DNA from: Amborella trichopoda | Lineage: Eukaryota; Streptophyta; Magnoliopsida; Amborellales; Amborellaceae | Direction: 5' to 3' | Length of the DNA stretch: 64,000 nucleotides | NCBI RefSeq assembly: GCF_000471905.2 | Contig: NW_006500010.1 | Coordinates: 4,413,252 to 4,477,251, forward strand | Part shown: positions 37,650 to 48,769 of the stretch, piece after piece | Position numbering within the stretch: position 1 is the stretch's first letter | Layout of the letters: each line of letters opens with the position of its first letter | Translations under genes and position numbers: made by a program | The notes under the pieces: generated by a model | Seen by the model: the letters and a program-made list of their open reading frames with translations, nothing else | What the model was told of the DNA's origin: nothing | Database searches by the model: none

Positions 37650-38060
37650 TATATCTAGGTGTGGTTTACATAAGGTTGGAACTTTTAACCATCAAAATAA
37701 GGTGTACTTCCAAATTTTGTCATGAAAAGCAATTTTGGTGCCAAAAACTATTAGGATGGCAGGAGAATCTATTTTTATTTCTAAATATAAAAGATTTTAA
37801 ATTACAAAAATAGTTCAAATTAAGTATATTTATAAAAGCATGAAAATAGACTGTTCAGATAATATATTGCAAGATGTACTACTTGTAAGACTTAAAATGA
37901 CTTCTTCTTTTTTTCTCTATATCTATTCATCTCGATGTCAAGATGATCAGTTAGATGTGTTTTCAACATCAAGACAACTTTTTTTTACAGGATTTTAGAG
38001 TTGTACTTTAATTCTACATTTTAAGATATCAACCTTATATAAACTTTTTCTTATATTAAA
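37650..38060. repeat. Family D repeat, copy 1
   Basis: The copy contains GTGTGGTTTACATAAGGTTG at the left, CATCTCGATGTCAAGATGAT in the middle and CAACCTTATATAAACTTTTT at the right, the latter two being family D landmarks. Confidence 0.65.
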
Positions 38061-38259
38061 AGACATATCCCTTTTTGACATTTCTTTTAAGACATGTTCA
38101 ATTTACACCATCCAACTAAAATAAATAATATAAAATATCACACTCTTACTTCTACGAATAAGATCGCTACCCTTTACAATCCGTAATAGTATATTTTATC
38201 CCATATTCTACGTCCAATGTATAAAACTATGATAAAGTGACCCAATATACTTATCATTT

Positions 38260-39065
38260 TAAGAAGGAAAAATCTTTGTATAAGTTTGACACCTTAAATT
38301 GTAAAATTAATGTACACCTCAAAACTCCATCGGAAAATGTTTTTTTACTTTGAAAAACCAACTAATTGATCATCTCGACATCAAGATGCATGGACATGAG
38401 AAAAAAATTGGATTTCAAAATTTGAAAACTGTGTATCTTATAATGCATTTTTGGACCGTCAATCTTCAAGATTTTCAAGCTTTCATAGATCTACTCGACC
38501 TACACTATTTTTTAATCTTTAAATTTTATAATTAGCGATGACAATATATTTTAATGCTATTACAAAGATTTCCAATATTGAAATCATATTTTTCGACACT
38601 TTTTGAAAGTGTGCTCTACTTTAATTGTTTAGAGCCTCGGCTCTATACAAACTGCACCCTTACTTAATATTGGGAAAAGCGTATATCGAGCTGAGGCTCT
38701 AAACAATCAAATTAGAGCCTACCTCAAAAATTTCGCTAGAAGACATTGTTTTGATGCTCAAATATCCTCAATTTGATCATCACAACATCAAGATGCATAG
38801 ACATGAGAAAAAAATGAATTTCAAGCTTTGGAAATGGTGTATTTTACAATGCATTTTGGACCTTCAATTTTTAAGATTTTCAAGTTTTTATAGATCTATC
38901 GATTTATACTATTTTTGAAGCTTTAAACTTAATAAATAGAGATGAAAAAATAATTTAAGGCTACCACAAAAATTTCCAGTGTTGATAGCATATTTATCGA
39001 TACTACTTAAAGGTAGGCTCTCATTTGATTGTTTAGAGCCTAGGCTCTATACAAACTTCACCTTA
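38260..39065. repeat. Two inverted family D copies plus a GAGGCTCT variant
   Basis: GATCATCTCGACATCAAGAT (38371) and GATCATCACAACATCAAGAT (about 38776) are in the opposite sense to the copies that follow. Between and after them GAGCCTCGGCTCTATACAAA and its inverse GAGCTGAGGCTCTAAACAAT mark ends of the variant type, so elements here are nested or abutting. Confidence 0.6.
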
Positions 39066-39384
39066 CTTATATTGATAGGGGCGGCCGCCGTATCAAACCA
39101 TTTTCCTTTTCGTTAATGGACGCACTTCACTCTCAAGTTATGTAACGCATCTTAGCGTCCGTTTTCTGGACCACTTAATTTAAAGCGGTAAAAAAGACGC
39201 GACATTTTTAAAAACCTCCCAAAGACGCTGCACCCCCGTATCTCTCATGATGGGTGCAGTTGGCATACGAATGCATCCTTAGGTGTAGAGGTACTGTGCA
39301 CCTTCAAATTTTATCATTGTATATAATTGGGTGTAGTTGGTATAGGGATGCATATATAGCGGTAGAGGTAAGGTGCACCTGTAT

Positions 39385-40300
39385 ATAATTTTGATGTAAA
39401 ATGTTTTTAGGATTATCTTAAAATCTAATATCTAATTATAAAATTTTAAATTTAAAAAATGGTTAAAATCAAGTAGATCTATAAAAAAAACCTTGAAAAT
39501 AGACGGTGTAGATAATATATTGTAAAATGCATTATTTTTTAGACATAAAATATTTTTATTTTTCATGGTCATACATCTCGATGTCGAGATGATCAATCAA
39601 AGGTTTTTTCAACATTAAAACTACGTTTTTCGATGGATTTTTGAGGTGCATCCGTAGTTCTGCATTATAAGGTTGCATCCTTATATTCTTGAAACTATTG
39701 TTTCTGATTTTGTAATATCTTTCTAGCTTAATACAATTTCGGAATTTCTATAAAAATAAAATAAAAAGGTTGCATCTTTATATAAACTTTTTCCATATAA
39801 TTTTGATATAAAATGTTCTTCGGATTATCTCAAAATCTATTTTCATATCTAATTATAAACTTTTAAATTTCAAAAAATGGTTAAAATCAAGTAGATCTAT
39901 AAGCATATGAAAATCTTGAAAATGGACGGTGTAGATAATATGTTGTAAAATACACTATTTATGAGACTTAAAATCTTTTTTTTTTTTCATAGTCATACAT
40001 CTCGATGTCGAGATAATCAATCAAAGGGTTTTTCAACATTAAACTTTTCCGATGGATTTTTGAGGGGCATCTGTAGTTCTTCATTGTAAGGTAGCATCCT
40101 TATATAAACTTTTTCCATATATATTGTAAAATGCACTATTTCTGAGACTTAAAATCTTTTTATTTTTCATAGTCATACATCTCGATGTCGAGATGATCAA
40201 TCAAACGGTTTTTCAACCTGCAAAACTACCTTTTCCGATGGATTTTTGAAGGGCATCCGTAGTTCTACATTATAAAGTAGCATCCTTATATAAACTTTTT
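39385..40300. repeat. Three direct family D copies in a row
   Basis: CATACATCTCGATGTCGAGA occurs at about 39584, 40004 and 40174, each followed by ATCAATCAAA and a TTCCGATGGATTTTTGAGG-like phrase. The first two copies are nearly full length; the third lacks its left half. Confidence 0.75.
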
Positions 40301-40402
40301 CTCTCCAATAATAATGCCCCTTGATCCAAAAAAGGGTAGACACATATTTGAGGTGCCCGTATATGGTCAGAACTCAGAACTTGTGATAGCAATAAATTAC
40401 GG

Positions 40403-40830
40403 AAAATGTTTATATAAAAGGTGTGGTTTCTATAAGATTGCAACCATAAACAATTCAACTAAGGCGTACATCCAAATTTTATCATAACATGCAAGTTTGA
40501 TGCAAAAAATCCTTAGGATTATCTAAAAATCTATTTTCACATCTAATTATAAAAATTTTGAACTCCAAAAATGGTTAAAATCAAGTAGATCTATAAAACA
40601 TATATAAATCTTAAAAATGGACGGTCTAGATAATGTGTTGCAAGATGCACTATTTTTGGGACACGTAAATTTTGTTTTTCCATATTCATACATCTCAATG
40701 TCAATATGATATATTAGAAGATTTTTCAACATTAAAACATCATTCTTCGATGGATTTTTTAGGTGCATATGTAATTCTACATTTTAAAGTCGCAATCTTA
40801 TATAAATGTTTTTCTTTATATAAAAGTATC
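40403..40830. mobile_element. Near-complete family D element
   Basis: It starts GTTTATATAAAAGGTGTGGT…AAGATTGCAAC and ends with the inverse GTCGCAATCTTATATAAATG, so the ends are inverted repeats. The interior matches the other copies, including AAATCAAGTAGATCTATAAA. About 430 bp and non-coding; superfamily unassigned. Confidence 0.7.
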
Positions 40831-41814
40831 AAGGGAGCCTAAAACATTTATGAGAAAATGCCTCCAGTTGTTAGAAAGGGGCTCAGGTTGTGGTGGTAGC
40901 ACACTTCATACCTAAGTTGGACGTTGTGCCTTTCAATTTTACTGATAGCTTTAAAAACCACAGTTTATTTGAAAAAATGGGTAGGGCTCGTCTTCTCCAC
41001 TAATTGCCCGTGTTTGTTAGAAAGGGGCTCAATTTTTTAAGATTTTTTTTTTGAGGCATATGGGGGGGACCAAAATTAAAAAGTAAAAGCCTCTAATGTT
41101 AATTTTTTATCTCCTTAGTGATTTTGTAAAAGACTTCATCCTGTAAATCACATTTTTCTATTGAAATAACACTTGACACCATGCCACACGTGTAATTAGA
41201 GGTCATTGCTAAAGGAGTTTTGCCCTTTTTATTGGTACTTTGGAGCGTAGGTGCAGGTTGTCCAGGTTTTAACCTTTCTATTAACTAGTTGGTCGTCTTG
41301 GTTGCCTTACCTAACTTTTTTTTTCAAAAAAAAGGGGGGCGGAGTGATTTTGATTCTATACTCCATCATGCGGTGAATAATTACCAAAACCAATATGTAG
41401 TAGTGAGGACATTCATTTTTGTTGAAAAAAAAAAGAGTTATTAATGTATGGATCTTAATTTTTTTAAAAAATACGAAATGCTCTATTTATAAATGAAAAT
41501 TACAAAGAAGCCCGTCAACCTGCCTTTTTTTTATTTTTTCAAAATTGCCCTTTGATCCAAATACATCCTCGGACCGAATTTTAATTTTTTATTTATTTAT
41601 TTTTTTGTTAGTGGGGCACTGCCTACTAACAAAAAACTAAAAAAAATAAAAATTAAATTTGGATTGAGGATAGCAATTTTGGAAAAATTTTAAAAAGAAG
41701 GTCGACTTACCTTCTTTATAATTTCTACTTATAAACAAAGCATTTCGTATTTAATAAAAAATTTAGGATCCGTACGTAAATCACTAAAACAAAATGCAAA
41801 CAAGTGCAGGTGGT

Positions 41815-42035
41815 ATAATATGGCAACCTTATTTATAGAACTAAGGTTGTGATGTTCTACACTATCAAGTTCAGTTGGCCAATATAGATTTGACACTTTT
41901 TTTAAAAAAAAAACTGTCAAAAAGCAACTTACCTTTTAATGTAGTGTCAAATCAATACCATTCAAATAAAATGGATGGTATAGATTGATGCGACCTTACT
42001 TTTACAAATAAGGTTGCAGCTTTATATAAAGTTTA
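41815..42035. repeat. MITE related to the one at 3820-4020
   Basis: TATGGCAACCTTATTTATAG … ACAAATAAGGTTGCAGCTTTAT are inverse ends of a 220-bp non-coding segment with GATTTGACACT and GTGTCAAATCA inside. Confidence 0.65.
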
Positions 42036-42056
42036 TCCTATAGACAAACGGGATTG

Positions 42057-42255
42057 TCTACAAAGAAACCATTTATCTTTTGTACACAGATATCACAATT
42101 ATTTTTATTTATTAGGTTTCAAATAGGATGGCTTGGGATGAGTCACAAAGTTCGAAAATTGTTTTTTAAACTGTGTCAATATAATGACACTTTCACAACC
42201 ACCAATTTTGAATTTAAAGTACAAGAACGATTGTGACTTTTATGTACAACAGATT
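42057..42255. repeat. Family B MITE
   Basis: AAACCATTTATCTTTTGTAC at the left; TATGACACTTTCACAACCAC-like middle; GACTTTTATGTACAACAGAT at the right, inverse to the left end. Confidence 0.7.
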
Positions 42256-42373
42256 AATAGCCCTTGTAGGTAAACCCCAAACAGTAAAGATAAGACTCAT
42301 GAGTATGGGCTGGTTAAGGCATGTGGAACTCAGGCATATAATAATTTGTAAAGGACTTACTGGTCATGTATTG

Positions 42374-42705
42374 ACTAGTGTCACTTTGTAAAGGACCTTG
42401 AGCAAGAGATGCCAAACCATTCCCCTGGTTAGGCAGGTACATCGACCACAGTGGCCCACTGACAATTAAAACTCAAAACGTGTCGGCCTTTAGGCATGGC
42501 TTTGTATAATGATCATAGGCCATGTGAGAATAGATGTGTACTAGTGTCACTTTGTAAAGGACCTTGAGCAAGAGATGCCAAACCATTCCCCTGGTTAGGC
42601 AGGTATATCGACCATAGTGGCCCACTGACAATTAAAACTCAAAACGTGCCGGCCTTTAGGCATGGCTTTGTATAATGATCATAGGCCATGTGAGAATAGA
42701 TGTGT
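42374..42705. repeat. 166-bp tandem duplication
   Basis: Two adjacent copies starting ACTAGTGTCACTTTGTAAAG at 42374 and 42540 differ at about three positions (for example GTGTCGG versus GTGCCGG), so the duplication is recent. No ORF is conserved across it. Confidence 0.97.
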
Positions 42706-43020
42706 ACATTTAGTGGGCAGTGTGGTACAATGAGTTGTGTAATGACCATATGTAATTAAATTGACATGTATAGGCAACCCGTGGTGTTAGTTGATCAAGA
42801 CCCTTGAACCCCAATAATAAATTACACGGTTTGATTAAAAAATAAAAAATGGACAAGAAGACAATGCAAAATGCTAAACGCTGGTTTGCTACTTGATGGT
42901 TGTGTTCGTGTTAGTTTTCATTATGATTTCCAATAACAATTCAACATTTAGGTCTCCCTACTTTTTATACACGAACGACATATCCTTTATTCATGCATGC
43001 ACACTTAAATGGGCATAAAA

Positions 43021-43240
43021 GTGGGTTCCCAAAAGGTAGTTGAAGGTAATGGATTTGGCAGCCGATGAAATGGTGTCGTTCATGTTTATAAAGAGTTTAA
43101 TGATGTAACCGACTTTTTTATTAAGGGGGAAATTTTTATTTCTTATCTTTTAGTTTCTGATGACGTAATTGTATTTTTGTAATTGAATAAAAGTAATGAT
43201 ATTGGTCAAAAAAAAAAAAATAATGTGGGTTCCCAAAAGG
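43021..43240 (+). mobile_element. Poly(A)-tailed retroinsertion with 16-bp target duplication
   Basis: GTGGGTTCCCAAAAGG at 43021-43036 recurs exactly at 43225-43240. The 188 bp between ends in an A13 run after ATTGGTC. An exact 16-bp duplication plus a 3' A tail indicates L1-type reverse transcription. It is probably a 5'-truncated LINE end; the short frame left has no motif I would trust. Confidence 0.85.
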
Positions 43241-43360
43241 CCACCTGAAGCGCATAAAAACATGAATGTATGATAATAATAGTTTTATAGCGGAATCCAG
43301 ACCACACCTCTAAGTCATCTAATTTTGTCTTGCGAAACTGGGCATGCCCAAGTCAAATAT

Positions 43361-43700
43361 TAGGGGGGGCAATTGGGCAGGGTCGACTTGAACTAGGTCC
43401 GTATATATATTTGGACCCAGTGGTTTGGGTCCGAATCCAAGTGTTTTGACCCAACCCATGTCGGGTCTGGCCTACTAGGTCAGGTTGGGGTTGACCAAGC
43501 CTAATATAAAATATATAGAAAAATATAATCTATATAGTACTATATAAATTAATTTTATAGTATCTAAACAAGGGTATGGGTCTAAATGACTTAGACCCGT
43601 CTCAGTCCGGAACCATACAAAAGCCTTGTTAGACTGGGTCTTGGTCCTGGACGACCTAGATCAAGCCCATCCCGACCAACCAAACCCGTTGCCACCCCTA
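43361..43700. mobile_element. hAT-like non-autonomous element
   Basis: The left end TAGGGGGGGCAATTGGGCAG pairs with the right end GTTGCCACCCCTA. Subterminal GGGTCC/GACCC motifs repeat throughout. No transposase. The target duplication is not clear. Confidence 0.6.
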
Positions 43701-44208
43701 ATAATATATGTAAATTCAAAGCTGACATTGTTTGAGCCGTATTGGCTCTTCTCACCCTATCCTATGGTCCCCATTTTAGTGTGTCGCCGTGGACACAAAT
43801 GGTTTTCCCTTCAAACTTGGCTTCCTTGTATTCCTTTTCCGTTGATATGACCACGCTTCTCACACATCATCTCTCTAGGTTTGCTTTGCTTTCATCTCAC
43901 GCTCACGAGTCTTCATGTCTAAAAGTGCTTTTTTTATGATTAAAGTTTAGAGTGATTTATGTACGGACTTTTATTTTTTTTAAAAAAAGTACCATATATT
44001 TTATTTATAAATAATAATTTTATTAAACACAAATTTTTTTAAAAAATCAAGTCTCACACTTTTGATAACTTTTTAAAAGATTTGTACCAAATTTAATTGT
44101 GATCATTTAAAGACCGACACACATGAGTGTGAGAGAATCTCATAGGATCATTTTTTTTTATTTATAGGTAAAAATTACAAAAAAATAATAATTAAATCAA
44201 CTTGCCTA

Positions 44209-44405
44209 TATATATATATATATATATATGAGTAATGATTCTATGAGACCTTCTATATCTATATGTGTAGAACCCCAAATGATCACCATTAAATTAAAAG
44301 TCAAGTCCCACACCCATGTGATCTTTTCTAGATATCTGTGCTAAATTTAATAGTGATCATTTGAAGTCCTACACACATAGGTGTGGGAAGGTCTCATAAA
44401 ATCGT

Positions 44406-44440
<35 letters not shown>
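44209..44440. mobile_element. Family A MITE inside a (TA)n microsatellite
   Basis: The element (44231-44410) runs from AGTAATGATTCTATGAGACC to its inverse GGTCTCATAAAATCGTTATT and is flanked on both sides by TA repeats, which suggests insertion into a TA-rich target. A diverged half copy lies just to the left, about 44047-44158. Confidence 0.7.
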
Positions 44441-44442
<2 letters not shown>

Positions 44443-44444
44443 CT

Positions 44445-44905
44445 CATGTCAGCCTACGGTTGATGCAACAATGTAAACCCAACAGCCCGGACTAAATCTG
44501 GGCCAATCCAATGATCACAGTTGTAGTACATAATTGAATTTTATTTACTTTTCTACAAATCCAAATCACTTGAAATTTGAAATGTATTTTCTTAAAAAAT
44601 ATTGAAATCTAATAAAAATATCATAAAAATAATTCGCACAAAATAAATTGACCAAAATACCCTTGAAAAGTTTTAAAGGTATTTTGGTTCATTTATTTTA
44701 TGTAAATTACTTTTTAATATTTTATTACGTACGCCTTGATGAGGAGAGTTGATGGTCCAAATTTCATGTTATTTAGATTTATATCAAACATATTAAAATT
44801 ATATTATCGAAATACAATCCTGACTGTTAGATCAGCTCAGATCTTGGATGTTGGACTTATACTATTCTATCAACTGGTGAGTTGACCCTAACATTTTCTA
44901 TATAT
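44445..44905. mobile_element. Family C long-palindrome MITE
   Basis: The centre is ACCAAAATACCC…GGTATTTTGGT near 44652-44690. The left arm (ACTTGAAATTTGAAATG, AAATCTGGGCC) is inverse to the right arm (CAAATTTCATGTTATTTAG, GATCAGCTCAGATC). About 460 bp and non-coding. Confidence 0.7.
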
Positions 44906-44924
44906 ATATATATACAACGCCTAT

Positions 44925-45316
44925 AGGTCAAAATAAATAGTGATTTCGTCTACTCTCATCACCGTCCAAATTTCATTGCACGGTCACGATTGTTTGGTAG
45001 TATTTTATTTTTCATTTTTTTTTCTACAAATCAGAATGACCTGAAATTTAGAAAATATGTACATCTTATTGAGGCGCATCTAATAAAAATATAAAAAAAA
45101 TTATTCCTAAAAAATAAATTGACCAAAATATCCCTGAAATTTTTCGATTGTATTTTGGTTAATTGTTTTCATGTAAAATATTTTTTTATAATTTTCGAAG
45201 ATTCCCTTATTTTTTATGAATATACGCTCTAAATTTTAGGTCATTTTGATTTCTAGAAAAAAATGAAAAATAAAACCGGACAATAATGATCATGTGATGA
45301 AATTTGGACGGCGATN
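44925..45316. mobile_element. Family C palindromic MITE abutting the gap
   Basis: CACCGTCCAAATTTCATTGC near 44960 is inverse to ATGATGAAATTTGGACGGCGAT-type sequence at 45293-45316. Centre ACCAAAATATCCC near 45122. The sequence breaks into Ns at the end of the right arm. Confidence 0.75.
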
Positions 45317-45835
45317 NNNNNNNNNNNNNNNNNNNNNNNNNNNNNNNNNNNNNNNNNNNNNNNNNNNNNNNNNNNNNNNNNNNNNNNNNNNNNNNNNNNN
45401 NNNNNNNNNNNNNNNNNNNNNNNNNNNNNNNNNNNNNNNNNNNNNNNNNNNNNNNNNNNNNNNNNNNNNNNNNNNNNNNNNNNNNNNNNNNNNNNNNNNN
45501 NNNNNNNNNNNNNNNNNNNNNNNNNNNNNNNNNNNNNNNNNNNNNNNNNNNNNNNNNNNNNNNNNNNNNNNNNNNNNNNNNNNNNNNNNNNNNNNNNNNN
45601 NNNNNNNNNNNNNNNNNNNNNNNNNNNNNNNNNNNNNNNNNNNNNNNNNNNNNNNNNNNNNNNNNNNNNNNNNNNNNNNNNNNNNNNNNNNNNNNNNNNN
45701 NNNNNNNNNNNNNNNNNNNNNNNNNNNNNNNNNNNNNNNNNNNNNNNNNNNNNNNNNNNNNNNNNNNNNNNNNNNNNNNNNNNNNNNNNNNNNNNNNNNN
45801 NNNNNNNNNNNNNNNNNNNNNNNNNNNNNNNNNNN
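45317..45835. other. Assembly gap (519 N)
   Basis: An unresolved block; the three open frames predicted through it are artefacts of the Ns. It lies between two family C elements. Confidence 1.
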
Positions 45836-46190
45836 AATAGCCCAAATTGAATCTATATCGATCTGATGATCGCTACCTCATTTTGTTATATAATTTTAAT
45901 ATATATTTTTTTATAAATTCAAATCGAAATTTTATATGTCCATTCTTTTTATAAAGGGACACCCAATATAAATATTAAAAAAATATTTTACAGATAATAA
46001 ATTGATCAAAATACCCTTGAAAAGTTTCAAAAGTATTTTGAACAAATTATTTCTTAAGATTTATCTTTTTGATTTATTGGATTCTTCTATTTCTAAATAA
46101 TAGACGCTAAAAATTTAAACCAAACTGAATTTGTAGAAAAATAATTAAAATTAAAATACAAATACAATAATTTCCCATTGTTAAATACGA
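45836..46190. repeat. Family C palindromic MITE, diverged
   Basis: GATCAAAATACCCTTGAAAA and AAAGTATTTTGAACAAATTA mark the centre at about 46013-46045. TTCAAATCGAAATTTTAT and AAATTTAAACCAAACTGAAT are the inner arms. Confidence 0.6.
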
Positions 46191-46209
46191 CATTCACAAA
46201 TAATTTCCC

Positions 46210-46620
46210 TTTGTTAAATTTTGGTCAAAATTAAGGGCGGCAATTGGTCAGGTCTAGGTTTGGGCCTTGCCAGACCCAAACATGATTGGGCCCGACCCAC
46301 AAATTTGAAAAATATATATTCAAAGATATTTAAATATTATGTCAAATACATATATTATTTAAATATTATAGCTATAAATATATAATTATATTTATTTAAA
46401 TATTATTATAATCGTATATTAAATATTACTTAAATAATAATAGCATTCAAGTCCGGTCTGGATTAGGTTCACATGGACCTGGACCCGAATAATGTTTGGG
46501 TCCAATATTTGGAATTGAACCCAACCTCCCCGGTCTAAAAATCCGACTCATACACGGACCCGACTCCGAGTATGGTCCCTGTTTCAAAACTTTGGGGCGG
46601 CTCTTAGACACAGGATGGTA
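46210..46620. repeat. hAT-like GGCCC/GACCC-rich element
   Basis: The start GGGCGGCAATTGGTCAGGTC resembles the left end at 43361, and the right part has GGACCTGGACCCGAA and CCGACTCATACACGGACCC. The AT core is a TATTTAAATATTAT-type run. The right end near 46600 is unclear. Confidence 0.45.
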
Positions 46621-47164
46621 CCCCACAATCGAATATCCTTTGATGGTTTTACTTTCTTCATACTATTCCTATTTCAGTTAGGCGTCTTGCAACCGAATTT
46701 CGATGAAAGCTACCCGATTTTCTTTAACTTTTCGTGAATCTTGAATAGGTTCAAGAAATTTATTAACAATATCAGTGAAATACGAGTTACATGAATAGTT
46801 CGCACACAGACAACAAGCTCAAGAAGAAAATTAAGATGGATTATTAGCCAGAGTTAGGATGGAATATGCAGTACTGAACCAAAATAAAATTCATTGTGAT
46901 TTTTGGAGGAACAAAAAAAATTACAAAAGTTAGGTCATTGGAAATTTTAATATATACTTCGAATTTTTTAAAATAAAAAAAATCCAAAATCATCAGAAAA
47001 ACAATCAAAATCACCTAAAAAAACGTATCTTGAATTCAATACTGGAAATATTTGTGATATAAAAACCAATTTTTATAGAGAATTTCAGATATTGTATTGA
47101 AGTATTTGGTTTCTAAAAAAAAAAGCCGATTTTCTAATGGGGGCGATCTGTATAGAGGCAGGGC

Positions 47165-47530
47165 TCTAAATAATCAAAGAATCAACATCTTCAAATAGTG
47201 TCAAGAAATGTAGTTTCAGAAATCTTTGTGATAGCCTTAAAATTATTTTTATATTTAATTATAAAATTTAAATCTTCAAAGACATCATAGAACGAGGTGA
47301 AAATCTTGAAAATTGATGTGAACACTTGAAAATCTTAAAAATTAACTGGAAAAAAAAAATGCATTACAAAATGCATTATTTTTAAAACTTGAAATCCATT
47401 GTTTTCTCATGTTCATACATCTTGATATCGAGATGATCAATTTGACGATATTTAGACATCAAAACAACCTCTTCTAGTGAAATTTTTGATGTGGGCTCTA
47501 ATTTGATTGTTTAGAGCCTCGACTCTATAT
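47165..47530. repeat. Family D variant with GAGGCTCT ends
   Basis: GGGCTCTAAATAATCAAAGA at the left is inverse to CTAATTTGATTGTTTAGAGCC at the right. CATACATCTTGATATCGAGA lies inside. It matches the variant at 38.6-39.06 kb. Confidence 0.65.
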
Positions 47531-47544
47531 AACCTTTTTCCTTT

Positions 47545-47870
47545 TCTAATACTACGAAGGCCTTTCTCTTGAGGTGAACGCTATTTCTAAATCGAAAAAA
47601 GAGTTGGGAGAGAGAGAGTCTCATAACTAGAGAGAGAATTTACATTAAGAAAAACTAGAGAGAGAGAGCATGAGAAACATACCAAGTAAGCTCATATACA
47701 TAATTTCAGAGATTGAAGTATTTTGTTTCTAAGAAAAAAAAGACAAAAAAACGTATTTTCTAATACTACAAGGCCCTTTTCTCTTGAATTGAACCCTATT
47801 TCTAAATCGAAAGAGAGAATGAGAGAGAGAGAGAGAATTTACATTAAGAAAAAGTAGAGAGAGAAAGCAT
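47545..47870. repeat. Tandem-like duplicated GA-rich segment
   Basis: TTTTCTAATACTACGAAGGC…AGAGAATTTACATTAAGAAA near 47552-47652 recurs at about 47755-47851 with GA-repeat length differences. No coding potential apart from the adjacent ORF. Confidence 0.75.
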
Positions 47871-47875
47871 GATAA

Positions 47876-48172
47876 CTAACTGCATGAGGCCTTTTTCTCT
47901 TGAGTTGCAGAGTCATTAGAAGCAGCAGGGGTCTTATGGAGAGAGAACATAGAGGCAGAGTTGAGATGAACATGAGAGTAGATAGAGAAATCATCCATGA
48001 CCACTTTCTCTCTCCTCTTTGCGCTTCCTTGCGGGGACCCTGAACCTGAGGGGCACCAGTAAAAGGGGTCGTAGAAGGCGCCACCACGAGCGTTGCCCCG
48101 AGCCAGCGAACCCAAGGAAGGCTCGGACATCTCTGCAACCCAGGAAAAGCTTATCTCACTCTTCTTTCTCAC
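47876..48172 (-). CDS. Unrecognised CT-rich ORF, possible first exon
   Basis: A 98-codon frame starts MRKKSEISFSWVAEMSEPS and includes GGAFYDPFYWCPSGSGSPQ and a polar tail. It is GC-richer than its surroundings, with a pyrimidine-rich stretch before the start. An internal Met (MSEPS) is also possible. A donor-like GTTAGT overlaps the end, so this may be the first exon of a gene whose remainder I cannot find. No known domain was recognised, and the repeat-rich setting argues for a captured or dead fragment. Confidence 0.3.
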   Translation of the reverse strand: MRKKSEISFSWVAEMSEPSLGSLARGNARGGAFYDPFYWCPSGSGSPQGSAKRREKVVMDDFSIYSHVHLNSASMFSLHKTPAASNDSATQEKKASCS

Positions 48173-48416
48173 TCTTCTTCTTAATAATGATATCTATTAG
48201 AGAGAGATTCTATATGCAAGACAGGAGACGCATTAGAGAGAGAGTATATAGAAGACAGAAGTCGATCACATTCATTTTCAACGCGCCTGCCAAGTAGGGG
48301 TCCACGTGACCTCATCGCTTACAAATCCATCCATCATGTGCACTTCTCCTTAAAAGGACCAGGTATGGGCGGCCATGGGCCGGAGCCACCAAATGTGGCA
48401 CGAGGGCCAGGCCAAT

Positions 48417-48737
48417 TTAGGGGTGGCCACTGGTCGGGTACGGGTCGGGTATGGGTCAGATGAGGTTCGTTGTCACCCTATTTATTATAATTTGTTTTTT
48501 TTTTTTTTTTGTTCATTTTTTATCATCATATACTTTATTGAACTTTTTTTTTTTTTGCCAATAATATTGTAAATGTTGTCGTAATATGAATACTTAGTGT
48601 GCGCTTAAAGGCACATGATTACCATCATATACGCTATGAATATAACTTCGGGTCAAGTCCGGTTGGACCTGAACTCAAACTCGAATAGTATTTGGACTCA
48701 TACCCAGACCTGAGGTCGGGTCCATGGCCACCCCTAT
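48417..48737. mobile_element. hAT-like non-autonomous element
   Basis: Ends TAGGGGTGGCCACTGG and TGGCCACCCCTA are inverted repeats. Flanks AGGCCAAT and AGGCCATA are alike over six bases, fitting a decayed 8-bp target duplication. The interior is T-rich with GGGTC/GACCC motifs and has no transposase. Confidence 0.65.
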
Positions 48738-48769
48738 AGGCCATAAGGCCATGATAGCAGGGCAGATCA

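Noticed and set aside
45207..45866. Three long open frames through the 519-N gap
   Set aside because: They are open only because Ns contain no stop codons; there is no sequence evidence.
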